From Acidimicrobiaceae bacterium (GTDB taxonomy: Bacteria; Actinomycetota; Acidimicrobiia; Acidimicrobiales; RAAP-2): a DNA stretch of 64,000 bases. The stretch lies in assembly GCA_003133325.1 (NCBI GenBank), contig PKXA01000133.1, forward strand, positions 93,584 through 157,583, read 5' to 3'. Of this stretch, positions 1 to 8,704 are shown one piece after another (the first letter of the stretch is position 1; each line of letters starts with the position of its first letter). The notes below the pieces were generated by a model. That model searched no databases. It had not been told where the DNA came from and saw nothing but the letters and a program-made list of their open reading frames with translations. A program made the position numbers and the translations under genes.

Positions 1-1255
1 ACTCCCCGAAGGTGGCGGCCGTCAACTCGTCATCGTCGAGTCGGGTGTGCCGTTCGTCGCCGTACCGGCCCACCGAGACCCGGATGAGCTCGGTTCCGGC
101 CGAGGCCAGGTGCGGCCACTTCCTGGACAAGTAGGTGCACCCGGTCATGAGGGCCGGTCGCCCGCCGATGGGGGAGGTCCGCGGCACCAGAAATCCGGTT
201 CCGTCCAGTCGGTGATTGATGGCGTCGGGTGGCACTGCCAGTGTCGCCACGCTCACCGACGCGTAGTCGATGGCACTGAGCAAGCCGGCCGCCATGGGGG
301 AGTGAACGGCCAACAGCACCGAGGCCGGTTGGGCGGGAAGCGCCAGCACGATGCCGTCAACGGCGAGGACTCCATCGCCATCGCCGGTGATACCTGCCGC
401 ATTGCTACCGCCCAGGGTCAGGCTCCAGGTTCTCCCGCCGGAGGGATCGCCCGACGCCTGGGTGATGGCGTTCACCGACACGCCGGTATGGATCGACACA
501 TCCCAGGCGGAGCGCGGGTCGACGAGCCTGCCGGCCAACCGATCGACAAGGCTCGCGGTTCCCTGGCGGAGTGACCAGAAGACCGGCCCCGACCCCTCGG
601 GCCGAGGCAGCCGACCGAGACTGCGCATGAGGCTGCCGGTCCGCTGGGAGGCGGTGATGAGGGCGGGGAAGGTGGCAGCGGCGCTGAGTTCGTCCACGCC
701 TCCGGCGTTGATCCCACCGATGAGCGGGTCCACCAACCGTTCCACCACCGGGCGGCCGAGACGTTCGCCGATGATGTCGGCCACCGATCGGTCACCACTC
801 AGCGCGGCAGCGCCAAGATGGGGCATCACCAGGTCCTTGATCACCCGAAGTGACTCGCCCGGGCTCAGGAGACCCGACCGGGCCAGCGGCCACCATCTGG
901 TCGGGACACCGAGATTGAGGGCGGCGGGCATCGGGCGGAGCCGACCCCGGGCCAGGATCGACGTCCCGGTCGTGCCCATCGGGACGAGTTCGTCGCTCAC
1001 CCCGATCTGCTCGCAGAGTTCGGTGGCCTCGGGCCGACGGGCCAGGAAGGCGTCGGCGGCCAGGTCGACGGTGCGTCCTGCGAATTCGGCGGAGTCCAGC
1101 TTGCCTCCGACCCGGTTGTCGGCTTCGAGGACGTGCACGATGGGAGGACCGGCTCCGGTGGCCATGTCGGACGAGGTCACCAACTCCCAGGCGGCCGAGA
1201 GGCCGGCAATACCTCCGCCCACCACGGCGATGACCGGGCGGCGGGGAGCGGTCAC
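1..1255 (-). CDS. hemY: Coproporphyrinogen/protoporphyrinogen oxidase, 3' end outside the window
   Basis: FAD-dependent oxidase of heme synthesis. In Gram-positive bacteria this family (CgoX) usually oxidises coproporphyrinogen III to coproporphyrin III. About 418 codons are present. The N-terminal dinucleotide-binding motif VVGGGIAGLSAAWEL covers residues 10-24, followed by a family-typical segment reading LIGGINAGGVDELS. The usual length is 450-480 residues, so the C-terminal FAD-contacting end lies beyond base 1. The GTG start overlaps the hemH stop (GTGA), so it is probably translated by coupling as the last visible gene of the hemE-hemH-hemY operon. Whether the product is copro- or protoporphyrin cannot be read from sequence alone. 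The gene order fits the coproporphyrin-dependent route. Confidence 0.9.
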   Translation of the reverse strand, partial: MTAPRRPVIAVVGGGIAGLSAAWELVTSSDMATGAGPPIVHVLEADNRVGGKLDSAEFAGRTVDLAADAFLARRPEATELCEQIGVSDELVPMGTTGTSILARGRLRPMPAALNLGVPTRWWPLARSGLLSPGESLRVIKDLVMPHLGAAALSGDRSVADIIGERLGRPVVERLVDPLIGGINAGGVDELSAAATFPALITASQRTGSLMRSLGRLPRPEGSGPVFWSLRQGTASLVDRLAGRLVDPRSAWDVSIHTGVSVNAITQASGDPSGGRTWSLTLGGSNAAGITGDGDGVLAVDGIVLALPAQPASVLLAVHSPMAAGLLSAIDYASVSVATLAVPPDAINHRLDGTGFLVPRTSPIGGRPALMTGCTYLSRKWPHLASAGTELIRVSVGRYGDERHTRLDDDELTAATFGE

Positions 1256-2238
1256 CAGGGTGTCGACGCGGGAGCGGCGCGGATCACGTTGGCGAGGATG
1301 TCGAGGAACCCGGGGTCATCGTTGAGCGAAGGCGTGCGGGCGAAGGTGACCCCCAACGAGCGGGCCACACCGGCGGCCTCGATGTCGAGATCGAAGAGGA
1401 CTTCGAGATGGTCGGAGACGAACCCCACCGGACAGACCACCACCGACGTGGCCCCGTCGGCGGCCACCCGTCGGATTTCGGCCAGGAGGTCGGGACCGAT
1501 CCAAGGATCCGCCGTTCGTCCTGCACTCTGCCACGCCACTCCCCAATCGAGATCGTCGATGACGTCGAGACCGAGGAGGCAGGCGATGTCGGTGGCTGAC
1601 TCGTGGACTTGATCGGGGTACGGGTCGCCTTCGGCGATCACTCTGGTCGGGAGGCTGTGGGCGGTGAAGAAAACCGACGTCTTCTGGCGCTGGGGCGGTG
1701 TCAGTGCGGCCAGGACGGCGCTGGTCCTGGAGGCCAACAGATCGGCGAGCCCCGGTGCCCGGTGCCACGACGGGATGCCCACGAACCGCGAGGGAGGGGT
1801 GGTAGCCGCCGCCGCTTCGCCCGCCCGGCGCAGGTACTCGCCGGAGCCGAGGGTCGACTGGTGCGGAGTGAGGACGACTCCGATGATCTGTCCCACGTGA
1901 GCGGCAGCAAGGGCCTCTATGCCGTCCTCGATGCGGGGTGAGGTGTGCTTGGCTCCGTAGCCGACGACGTACTCGCCGGGGGCCATCGCTTCGAGAGCGC
2001 CGGCCAAACCATCCACCTGGCGTTGGGTGCGGTGGGCCAACGGCGATACTCCGCCCAGGGCGTCATAGCGCTTCACGAGATCGGCGAGGAGCTCGGGGGT
2101 CGGGTGCCGGCCTCTTCGGATAGAGGTGTAGAAGGGTTCGATCTCCTCGGGCGTGCCGGGCGTGCCGTGGGCCATGACCAGCACGCCGGTGAGTGGGGCG
2201 TGCCCTTCCGGCGGTCCGGACGACTGAGACGGGTTCAT
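1252..2238 (-). CDS. hemH: Ferrochelatase (coproporphyrin III ferrochelatase type)
   Basis: Inserts ferrous iron into the porphyrin ring. In actinobacteria the substrate is normally coproporphyrin III (CpfC). The protein has 328 residues. The catalytic histidine is in FFTAHSLP (His194) and the partner acidic residue in FVSDHLEVLFD (Glu279). The N-terminal GVLVMAHGTPGTPEEIEPFY and RYDALGGVSPL are family hallmarks. No C-terminal 2Fe-2S cysteine motif was seen. The ATG start overlaps the hemE stop by four bases, and the stop overlaps the hemY start by four bases. The three genes are therefore tightly coupled. Confidence 0.93.
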   Translation of the reverse strand: MNPSQSSGPPEGHAPLTGVLVMAHGTPGTPEEIEPFYTSIRRGRHPTPELLADLVKRYDALGGVSPLAHRTQRQVDGLAGALEAMAPGEYVVGYGAKHTSPRIEDGIEALAAAHVGQIIGVVLTPHQSTLGSGEYLRRAGEAAAATTPPSRFVGIPSWHRAPGLADLLASRTSAVLAALTPPQRQKTSVFFTAHSLPTRVIAEGDPYPDQVHESATDIACLLGLDVIDDLDWGVAWQSAGRTADPWIGPDLLAEIRRVAADGATSVVVCPVGFVSDHLEVLFDLDIEAAGVARSLGVTFARTPSLNDDPGFLDILANVIRAAPASTPW

Positions 2239-3311
2239 GTCGGCGTTCCCACCCCGGCGAGGCCTTCGGCATGGACCAGTCTGACCACCTCTCCGAGGAT
2301 GGCCGGGTCGGTTTCGGGCAACACACCATGGCCCAGGTTGAAGATGTACCCGGGCGTGGTCCCGGCCCGAAGCAGTACCTCCCGGGTTTCTGCCGCGGCC
2401 ACCGCCCAGGTGGACAGACAGAGGGCCGGGTCGAGGTTTCCCTGGAGAGCGATGCCGGGCCCGACCCGACGACGGGCATCGTCGAGTGGCACCCGCCAGT
2501 CCACGCCCACCACGCCGCTGCCGGCGGTGGCCATGAGGGGGAGGAGCTCTCCTGTTCCCACACCGAAAAGGATGGTCGGGGTTCCGGGATGGGAGACCGC
2601 CAACTCGGCGAAGAGCCGACGGGTGGCGGGCAGTACCAACTCCTCATAGTGGCGAGGAGTGAGGATCCCGGCCCAGCTGTCGAAGACCTGAACGGCATCC
2701 GCCCCGGCATCGAGTTGCGAACGCAATGAGGCCAGGGCCAGGTCGGTCAACCGGTCGATCAGTGTGTGCCAGATCCCCGGCTCCCCATGCATGAGCGCCT
2801 TGACCCGGGTGAAGTTACGGGAGGGCCCGCCCTCCACCAGGTAGCTGGCCACCGTAAAGGGACCGCCGGCGAAACCGATCAGCGGAACCGGCAGCTCTTC
2901 GGCCAGGATGCGGACGGCTTCGATGACATACGGCGTATCGATCTCGGGTTCGAGCGGTCGAATCCGTTGCAGGTCGTCTTTGGAGGTGAACGGTCGGGAC
3001 ACCACCGGGCCGACACCTGGGACCACGTCGACGCCGAATCCGATGGCGGCGGCGGGAACCACGATGTCGGAGAAGAAGATGGCGGCATCGGTGCCATAGC
3101 GGGTGACCGGCTGCCGGGTCAGCTTGGCTACCAGTTCGGGTTGGGCAATGGCATCGAGGATGCTGCCCGTGCCCCGCTCTGCCCGATACTCGGGAAGCGA
3201 ACGACCGGCCTGACGCATGAACCAGACGGGTACGTGGGGGACGCTCTGGCTCCGACACGCCCGGATGAACGCCGAGCCGTCATGGCGGCCGGAACGAGGT
3301 TGAGGCACCAT
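2235..3311 (-). CDS. hemE: Uroporphyrinogen III decarboxylase
   Basis: Removes four carboxyl groups from uroporphyrinogen III to give coproporphyrinogen III in the cytoplasm. The protein has 358 residues, the normal length. The signature VWFMRQAGRSLPEYR is near residues 29-43, with the substrate-binding arginines, and the catalytic aspartate is in FFSDI (Asp82). It is the first gene of the heme operon and overlaps hemH by four bases. The ATG at 3311 gives about 20 residues before the conserved core, as usual in the family. Confidence 0.94.
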   Translation of the reverse strand: MVPQPRSGRHDGSAFIRACRSQSVPHVPVWFMRQAGRSLPEYRAERGTGSILDAIAQPELVAKLTRQPVTRYGTDAAIFFSDIVVPAAAIGFGVDVVPGVGPVVSRPFTSKDDLQRIRPLEPEIDTPYVIEAVRILAEELPVPLIGFAGGPFTVASYLVEGGPSRNFTRVKALMHGEPGIWHTLIDRLTDLALASLRSQLDAGADAVQVFDSWAGILTPRHYEELVLPATRRLFAELAVSHPGTPTILFGVGTGELLPLMATAGSGVVGVDWRVPLDDARRRVGPGIALQGNLDPALCLSTWAVAAAETREVLLRAGTTPGYIFNLGHGVLPETDPAILGEVVRLVHAEGLAGVGTPT

Positions 3312-3329
3312 CGGACGCTACCGCCGAGC

Positions 3330-3608
3330 CTACGGTGCCGACGAGTCGGGCTTGGTACGTGCGGCGTCACGTGCGGCGTCACGTGCGGCGAACACGTCGC
3401 GGACGCACGGGTCATGGCGTAGCCCATTGAGTCGGCACGGCTCTCCATAGGGCTGGTCGCCATCCGGGCTGATGAGATTGTGGGGCTGGTTGATGCCCAA
3501 TCCCAGCAGGTTCCCGGCGGTGGCCGGACGGACATTTGGAATTGTCTGAAGGAATGCGGCCGGGTCGGTGCGACCTGCAACCTGGGAGGTGTTGCCGGTT
3601 GACGCCAT
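3330..3608 (-). CDS. Small helix-hairpin-helix protein, Cdd1 (pathogenicity locus) family
   Basis: A 92-residue protein. The stretch LQTIPNVRPATAGNLLGLGI looks like a helix-hairpin-helix. It is followed by CRLNGLRHDPCVRDVF, which matches the conserved end of the Cdd1 family (a cysteine, then RxDxCVxxVF). The family is small and its function is not established. DNA binding through the hairpin motif is only an inference. I chose the internal ATG at 3608 because the upstream frame has no family similarity. The C-terminus AARDAARDAAR is encoded by a 12-base tandem repeat at 3357-3390. The gene ends 19 bases before hemE starts on the same strand. Confidence 0.6.
   Translation of the reverse strand: MASTGNTSQVAGRTDPAAFLQTIPNVRPATAGNLLGLGINQPHNLISPDGDQPYGEPCRLNGLRHDPCVRDVFAARDAARDAARTKPDSSAP
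3357..3390. repeat. 12-base tandem repeat, about 2.8 copies
   Basis: Unit GCGGCGTCACGT at 3361-3372 and 3373-3384, plus partial copies on both sides. It lies at the 3' end of the Cdd1-like gene and adds AARD repeats in frame. Confidence 0.9.
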
Positions 3609-3683
3609 GGTCGCAAGTCTAGGTTCCCGGGCTGTCCGACCCTGATGGAGGCGATGCCGGTCGCGCCGGTTGGAACGGGCGCA

Positions 3684-3689
3684 TACAAT
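3684..3689 (+). promoter_or_regulatory. Candidate -10 element for the helD-like gene
   Basis: TACAAT matches the consensus -10 box at five of six positions and sits 46 bases before the preferred GTG start at 3736. It lies downstream of the alternative TTG codon at 3670, which argues against that TTG as the start. No good -35 box is visible 16-18 bases upstream. Confidence 0.4.
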
Positions 3690-3735
3690 CAAGGGTTCCC
3701 CTGAGCCGGACGGGGAGGGTAGAACGGAGGTGCCG

Positions 3736-6147
3736 GTGGGGGTCGAACGCGAGCTACACGCCGAACAAGAGTTCGTCGATATGGCCTACGCGCGTCTCGA
3801 CGCCATGCGGGATGACGCCACATCCATGCTTGGAGGGGTTCTCGACCTGGGAAAGGGTGGAACCTTCCAGTCCCGGACTGAGCGGGACGTGATTGTCCGA
3901 ACAAGCATGGCCCGACTGGAACAACTTGACATCGGTGATCAGGCGCTCACCTTCGGGCGGATCGACCGGGTCCTGCCGGATGGGTCAGACGATGTGGGGA
4001 TGGCCAACGGAGGCGCCAACGGAGGCGGCAACGGAGGCGGCAACGGCTCTGGCCGCGGGTCGACGGCTGCTGGCCCTGCCAATGGGAACGGCAGTGGGAC
4101 CGTCCCTCCCGGGCCGGCACACAACGGGGCAGTGAACACCGAGGTGTTCCACATTGGGCGCTTGGCGATCCACAGCGCCGACCTCGATCCTCTGGTGGTG
4201 GACTGGCGCGCCCCGGTCGCCGAGCCCTTCTACCGGGCCACCGGGCGCGATCCACAAGGTCTGGTCCTTCGTCGGCACCTGGCTCTCGACGGCCGTCGGG
4301 TGGTCGGTGTCGAAGACGAACGGTTCTCGATCGGGGGGCTGAACGGAGAGCCGTCGATACCGAACTTGGGCTCTTCCGACGAAAACGTAGGCGAGTTGAT
4401 TTTGGGTGATGTCCCGATCGGAGGGCCCGCCGCCCTGCTGGCCGCGCTCGACCGGGCCCGCTCTGGTCAAATGACGGACATCGTCTCCACCATCCAGCGC
4501 GAACAGGACGAAATCATCCGCTCACCCCTGTCAGGGGTGATGGTCGTCCAGGGTGGTCCCGGCACCGGGAAGACAGCCGTGGCCCTCCACCGGGCGGCCT
4601 ATCTCCTCTACACCCACCGGTTTCCGTTGGAGCGACAGGGGGTGCTGGTCGTTGGGCCCAATCCTCTGTTCCTCCGCTACATCGAACAGGTGCTGCCATC
4701 TCTGGGGGAGACGGGAGTGACGCTTTCCACCATCTCGGGCCTGGTCCCTGAGATTCGGGTCAGAGGCAACGAACCCACCGCGGTGGCTCTCTTGAAGGGC
4801 GACGCCCGAATGGCCAAGGTCGTAAGGAGAGCGGTTCGGACCCGACAACGACCACTGGCGGCCGACCTCACCATTCCCTACGGCGCTCTGTTGCTCCGAC
4901 TGTCCGTCGCCGACACCAGGGAAGTGGTCACCATGGCCCGCCGGCGGCCGGGAACCCACAATGCGCGGCGGCGCCTGGTGTCACGGGCCCTGGTGCAGAT
5001 GTTGGCCGATCGCGCCCGCCAAACCCAACAGACATTGGGGGCAGGCACCTCGGCGGCGATCATGGCGTTTCCCGGTTATGAAGACCCCTCCGAACTGTCC
5101 GAGGACGAGTTCGACCTCGATGACTTCTCGCGCAAGGTCCACCGCGTCCCGGAGTTCGTGGCGGCACTCGACCGGATCTGGCCTCGGCTCTCACCCAACG
5201 AGCTGCTCCATGATCTGTTCGGGGCTCCACCCCTGGTGGCGGCGGCAGGGAAGAACATCCTGTCCGCCGAAGAACAGGCGCTGCTTCGGCGTCCCCGCTC
5301 TGCCTCCTTCGGGGCTGTGACCTGGACGGCCGCCGATGCCGCGCTGGTCGATGAGGCCCGGCATCTGCTCGGTCCCCGCAACGGCTCGGTGGATGACAGT
5401 GGCCATAGCTACGGCCACATCGTGGTGGACGAAGTACAGGATCTGTCGCCGATGCAGTTGCGTATGGTCGCCCGACGATCCTTGTCGGGCTCGATGACCG
5501 TCGTGGGCGACATCGCCCAGGCCACCGCGCCGTGGGCGCCACGCCACTGGACGGATATCACTGAGCACCTCCCCAGCCGCCGTAAGGCCCGGATGGTCGA
5601 GTTGACGGTCAGCTACCGAACCCCGGCGGAAGTGCTCGAGGTCGCCTCCCAGGTGCTGGCTGTCGCCGCGCCCGGGCTGCAGCCACCCCGGCCCGTGCGT
5701 CGAACGGGGAAGCCGCCCCGGATGGTCCCGGTCGTCGGACCCGACGGAACCACCAGTGGCGTGACCGAGCTCATGTTGGCCGAGCGGGTGGCCACAGAAG
5801 CCGCCGCCGAGGTGGCGTCAATAGCTCCCGGACGGGCGGCGGTCATTGCTCCCGAAGCTTTGATTCCGGCCTTGGCCTCGGCGCTGGTAGATGTTGGTTT
5901 TCCGACAGTCGACCCACAGAACATGCGGAAAGGCGGTCTCTCTGAGCCCCTGGTGCTGCTGGCCGCCGACGCCGTGAACGGTCTCGAGTTCGACTCGGTG
6001 GTGGTGGTCGAGCCGGGCATCATCGCCGGAGAGACGGCCAGGGGCCTGCGCACCCTATATGTGGCCCTGACCCGTCCGACCCAGAAGTTGGTGGTGATCC
6101 ACCGGGCCCCTCTACCTGCGGCGTTGACAGCACCAGCTGACACATAA
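3736..6147 (+). CDS. HelD/HelR-like superfamily 1 helicase (RNA polymerase recycling ATPase)
   Basis: The family binds RNA polymerase and uses ATP to release it from stalled or terminated complexes; in actinobacteria some members confer rifamycin tolerance. The protein has 803 residues. The N-terminal part resembles the coiled-coil arm (ELHAEQEFVDMAYARLDAM). Walker A is GGPGTGKT near residue 273, Walker B is VVDEVQDLSPMQ, and the UvrD-like C-terminal motif is YVALTRP. GTG 3736 was chosen because GGAGG at 3726-3730 sits five bases upstream. Odd feature: residues about 90-135 are a Gly/Asn-rich linker built from a 12-base repeat. The gene stands alone, divergent from the heme operon. Confidence 0.85.
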   Translation: MGVERELHAEQEFVDMAYARLDAMRDDATSMLGGVLDLGKGGTFQSRTERDVIVRTSMARLEQLDIGDQALTFGRIDRVLPDGSDDVGMANGGANGGGNGGGNGSGRGSTAAGPANGNGSGTVPPGPAHNGAVNTEVFHIGRLAIHSADLDPLVVDWRAPVAEPFYRATGRDPQGLVLRRHLALDGRRVVGVEDERFSIGGLNGEPSIPNLGSSDENVGELILGDVPIGGPAALLAALDRARSGQMTDIVSTIQREQDEIIRSPLSGVMVVQGGPGTGKTAVALHRAAYLLYTHRFPLERQGVLVVGPNPLFLRYIEQVLPSLGETGVTLSTISGLVPEIRVRGNEPTAVALLKGDARMAKVVRRAVRTRQRPLAADLTIPYGALLLRLSVADTREVVTMARRRPGTHNARRRLVSRALVQMLADRARQTQQTLGAGTSAAIMAFPGYEDPSELSEDEFDLDDFSRKVHRVPEFVAALDRIWPRLSPNELLHDLFGAPPLVAAAGKNILSAEEQALLRRPRSASFGAVTWTAADAALVDEARHLLGPRNGSVDDSGHSYGHIVVDEVQDLSPMQLRMVARRSLSGSMTVVGDIAQATAPWAPRHWTDITEHLPSRRKARMVELTVSYRTPAEVLEVASQVLAVAAPGLQPPRPVRRTGKPPRMVPVVGPDGTTSGVTELMLAERVATEAAAEVASIAPGRAAVIAPEALIPALASALVDVGFPTVDPQNMRKGGLSEPLVLLAADAVNGLEFDSVVVVEPGIIAGETARGLRTLYVALTRPTQKLVVIHRAPLPAALTAPADT
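4006..4047. repeat. 12-base tandem repeat, 3.5 copies, in the HelD-like gene
   Basis: Units AACGGAGGCGCC (4006-4017) and AACGGAGGCGGC (4018-4029, 4030-4041), then AACGGC. It encodes repeated Asn-Gly-Gly-Gly in frame and forms the core of the low-complexity linker. Confidence 0.9.
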
Positions 6148-6245
6148 TCCACACGGGGTCGTAACCGGACCGTGCCTGAACCGTGCCTGGCAAGGTGAAA
6201 TGGGCTGGTTGGCCTTTGGCGCCTGCCATCGACTAGAAATACGCC

Positions 6246-6857
6246 GTGACTCAGGCCCTCGCCATCGAGCCGGCGACCAATCCGCGCCAACGCCACCGTC
6301 CCGATCGGCCACCGATGTTGGCCATCGGGGTCATGATCTGGCTCGGCTCAGAAGTGATGTTCTTCAGTGGTCTGTTCGCGGCGTTCTTCACCATCCGGGC
6401 CCATGCCTCGGTGTGGCCGCCGGCCGGGGCCAAGCTCGACACGATCCAAGCCGGGATCTTCACGGTCGTTCTGGTGGCATCGAGCTTCACCATGCAGAAG
6501 GCGGTCTGGGACCAAGAGCGGGGCAATCGGCGGAGCGCCAAGAAGTTCATCGTGGTCACTCTGATCATGGGGACCCTGTTTGTGGTCAACCAGTTCTATG
6601 AGTGGATCACCCTCTCGCATGACGCCGCCACCAACCCGACACACACCGCCTTCGCCTCGCTCTTCTACATCATGAGTGGCCTCCACGGGCTCCATGTGAC
6701 CCTGGGCCTGGTGGCCATGATCTTCCTCCTCGGTCGTCTGAAGGGTCCCAAGGGTGACCCGGGCGAGACGGCGGTGTTCCAGGGGGTCAGTTACTACTGG
6801 CACTTCGTCGACATCGTCTGGGTCGGCCTCTTCGTCTGTCTGTTCCTCCTCAAATAG
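6246..6857 (+). CDS. ctaE: Cytochrome c oxidase subunit III
   Basis: Membrane subunit of the aa3-type terminal oxidase. The 203-residue length is typical of actinobacterial CtaE, with five predicted membrane segments and family motifs FFSGLFAAFFTIRA near residues 39-52 and YYWHFVDIVWVGLF at the C-terminus. The GTG start lies 7 bases after TAGAAA (6234-6239), a possible -10 box, so the mRNA could be leaderless. It is the first gene of ctaE-qcrC-qcrA-qcrB, the usual actinobacterial order. An 11-base duplication (ACCGTGCCTG core) sits upstream at 6169-6190. Confidence 0.93.
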   Translation: MTQALAIEPATNPRQRHRPDRPPMLAIGVMIWLGSEVMFFSGLFAAFFTIRAHASVWPPAGAKLDTIQAGIFTVVLVASSFTMQKAVWDQERGNRRSAKKFIVVTLIMGTLFVVNQFYEWITLSHDAATNPTHTAFASLFYIMSGLHGLHVTLGLVAMIFLLGRLKGPKGDPGETAVFQGVSYYWHFVDIVWVGLFVCLFLLK

Positions 6858-7742
6858 GTGCCAAGCGGAATGCGTGGAATGTTCAGGGGTCGATATGCCA
6901 TACCGGCTGCGCTACTGGCCAGCGTCGGTATCTTCGGGTTGATGGCGTTCTCGCCGTCGGCTGCACAGGCTGATTCGACCACTCCAACTACTTTGGCGTC
7001 CGCCGGCGGTGGCTACACCTACCCCACACCGACGACATCGCCAACAGTGTCGGCTTCATCCGGCTACGGCACTGCCAACATCAATCTCCCCGAAACGTTC
7101 ATCGCTCCCGGCCAGGCCATCTTTGACGCCAGTTGCGCCTCCTGTCACGGTGCAGATGCCTCCGGCACCTCACGGGCCCCGAACTTGCAGGGGTTGGGCG
7201 CAGGGACAGTGGACTTCTGGGTGTCCACCGGCCGCATGCCTTTGGCCGACTCCAGCGTTCAGGCCACCGAGAAGCCACCCCGCTTCAATCGGACGGAGAC
7301 CCTCCAGATCGCCGCCTTTGTGCAGTCGAAAACACCCGGAACCGGGGTGCCGATCCCGATCGTCAACCTGAGTGCCGCCAATCTCGAGTCCGGCGGCAGC
7401 CTGTACACACTGAATTGCGCGGCATGCCACACCATCACCGGCGCCGGTGACGCCTTGGCCGGAGGCGCCTACGCCCCGAGCCTCCACCTGGCCACTCCCA
7501 CCCAGATCATCGAGGCCATCCGGTCGGGCCCGGGCAACATGCCCCGGTTCAGCGAAGGCAACCTCACCCCCACCGAAGCTCATGACATCGCCGCCTACGT
7601 ACACGGGGTCATCCAGCAACCGGACGATCGGGGCGGATTCGGTCTTGGCGGAGTCGGTCCGGTGGGTGAAGGGTTTGTCGGTTTGCTCATTGGGGTCGGC
7701 CTGTTGATGCTGGTCTGTTTCTGGATTGGAGAGCGTTCGTGA
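6858..7742 (+). CDS. qcrC: Cytochrome bc1 complex diheme cytochrome c subunit
   Basis: Carries electrons from the bc1 complex directly to the aa3 oxidase in the actinobacterial supercomplex and so replaces soluble cytochrome c. The protein has 294 residues with two heme c sites, CASCH (about residue 93) and CAACH (about residue 187). There is an N-terminal signal or anchor segment (IPAALLASVGIFGLMAF) and a C-terminal membrane helix at about 270-288. The heme domains should face outward. The GTG start directly follows the ctaE stop. An ATG four codons later at 6870 is equally possible. The stop overlaps the qcrA start (GTGA). Confidence 0.93.
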   Translation: MPSGMRGMFRGRYAIPAALLASVGIFGLMAFSPSAAQADSTTPTTLASAGGGYTYPTPTTSPTVSASSGYGTANINLPETFIAPGQAIFDASCASCHGADASGTSRAPNLQGLGAGTVDFWVSTGRMPLADSSVQATEKPPRFNRTETLQIAAFVQSKTPGTGVPIPIVNLSAANLESGGSLYTLNCAACHTITGAGDALAGGAYAPSLHLATPTQIIEAIRSGPGNMPRFSEGNLTPTEAHDIAAYVHGVIQQPDDRGGFGLGGVGPVGEGFVGLLIGVGLLMLVCFWIGERS

Positions 7743-8704
7743 GCGACGAGTCGCACCAGGTACCTCCACTGACGACTGTTTCCGTGGAGGACCCTCACCT
7801 GCAGCCCTACGCCAAGCATCCGGGCCGGGCCGAGGCCTTTGCCGCCGCGACCATGGTCATCGGCTTCCTCGGTTTCATCGGCTTTGGCATCACCTATTGG
7901 ATAAGTGATCAGACCCAGTGGGAAGCGGCCACCCTCGGTGGGGGCATGCTGGCCCTGGGCGCCGGTGTCATTGCCTGGGGTAAGTACCTGATGGCTCAGG
8001 GGCCGTTCGTCGAGGAGCGGCACGAATTCCACTCCACCGAGGCTGAGCGCGATGCCATGACCGCCGCCATCGTCGAGCGGGGTGGCATGGTGGTCCAGCG
8101 CCGTAAGGTGCTCGGTGGATTGTTCGCTCTGGGCTCCACCGCCATGGGTGTGGTGATTGCCTTTCCGCTCATACGATCGCTGGGTCCGAAACCGGCCACC
8201 TCCCGTCAGGCCACCAATACGGACACCTCCCTCTTCGCTACGAACTGGAAGAAGAATTCGCAGTTGGTGACGGCCGACGGTCGGATCGTCAAGGTGGCCG
8301 ACCTCGGTGTCGGTGGCGTATTGACGGTGTTCCCCAAGGGCTACGAAGGATCCTCCCCGGATCAGACGATCCTCATCCGCCTGGCCCAGATCGGTCCCAA
8401 CGACCCCCCGTTCCAACTCGAATCGCCGGGGCGCACTGATTGGGGCGTGCAGGGGTACGTGGCGTATTCAAAGATGTGCACGCACCTCGGGTGCCCGGTC
8501 GGTCTGTACCAGGAACTGACTCAACAGTTGGTCTGCCCCTGTCATCAGTCGATCTTCAATGTTGTCTCGGGATGCGTTCCCGAGTTCGGCCCCGCGCCCC
8601 GACCGTTGCCGCAGTTGCCTCTCAAGGTTGACGCGTTCGGCAATCTGCAGTCCCAGAGCGGATACCAACAGGCCGTCGGCCCCGGTTTTTGGGAGCGTCC
8701 ATGA
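7739..8704 (+). CDS. qcrA: Rieske iron-sulfur subunit of the bc1 complex
   Basis: Transfers electrons from quinol to heme c. The protein has 321 residues. Three membrane segments (about residues 38-60, 62-85, 122-142) give the three-helix N-terminus typical of actinobacterial QcrA. The 2Fe-2S ligands are in CTHLGC (from residue 247) and CPCH (from residue 266). The GTG start overlaps the qcrC stop, and the stop overlaps the qcrB start (ATGA). Confidence 0.94.
   Translation: MSDESHQVPPLTTVSVEDPHLQPYAKHPGRAEAFAAATMVIGFLGFIGFGITYWISDQTQWEAATLGGGMLALGAGVIAWGKYLMAQGPFVEERHEFHSTEAERDAMTAAIVERGGMVVQRRKVLGGLFALGSTAMGVVIAFPLIRSLGPKPATSRQATNTDTSLFATNWKKNSQLVTADGRIVKVADLGVGGVLTVFPKGYEGSSPDQTILIRLAQIGPNDPPFQLESPGRTDWGVQGYVAYSKMCTHLGCPVGLYQELTQQLVCPCHQSIFNVVSGCVPEFGPAPRPLPQLPLKVDAFGNLQSQSGYQQAVGPGFWERP

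Noticed and set aside
3357..3390. CRISPR-like repeat array
   Set aside because: The copies are directly joined with no spacers and code in frame; the same holds for the other tandem repeats.
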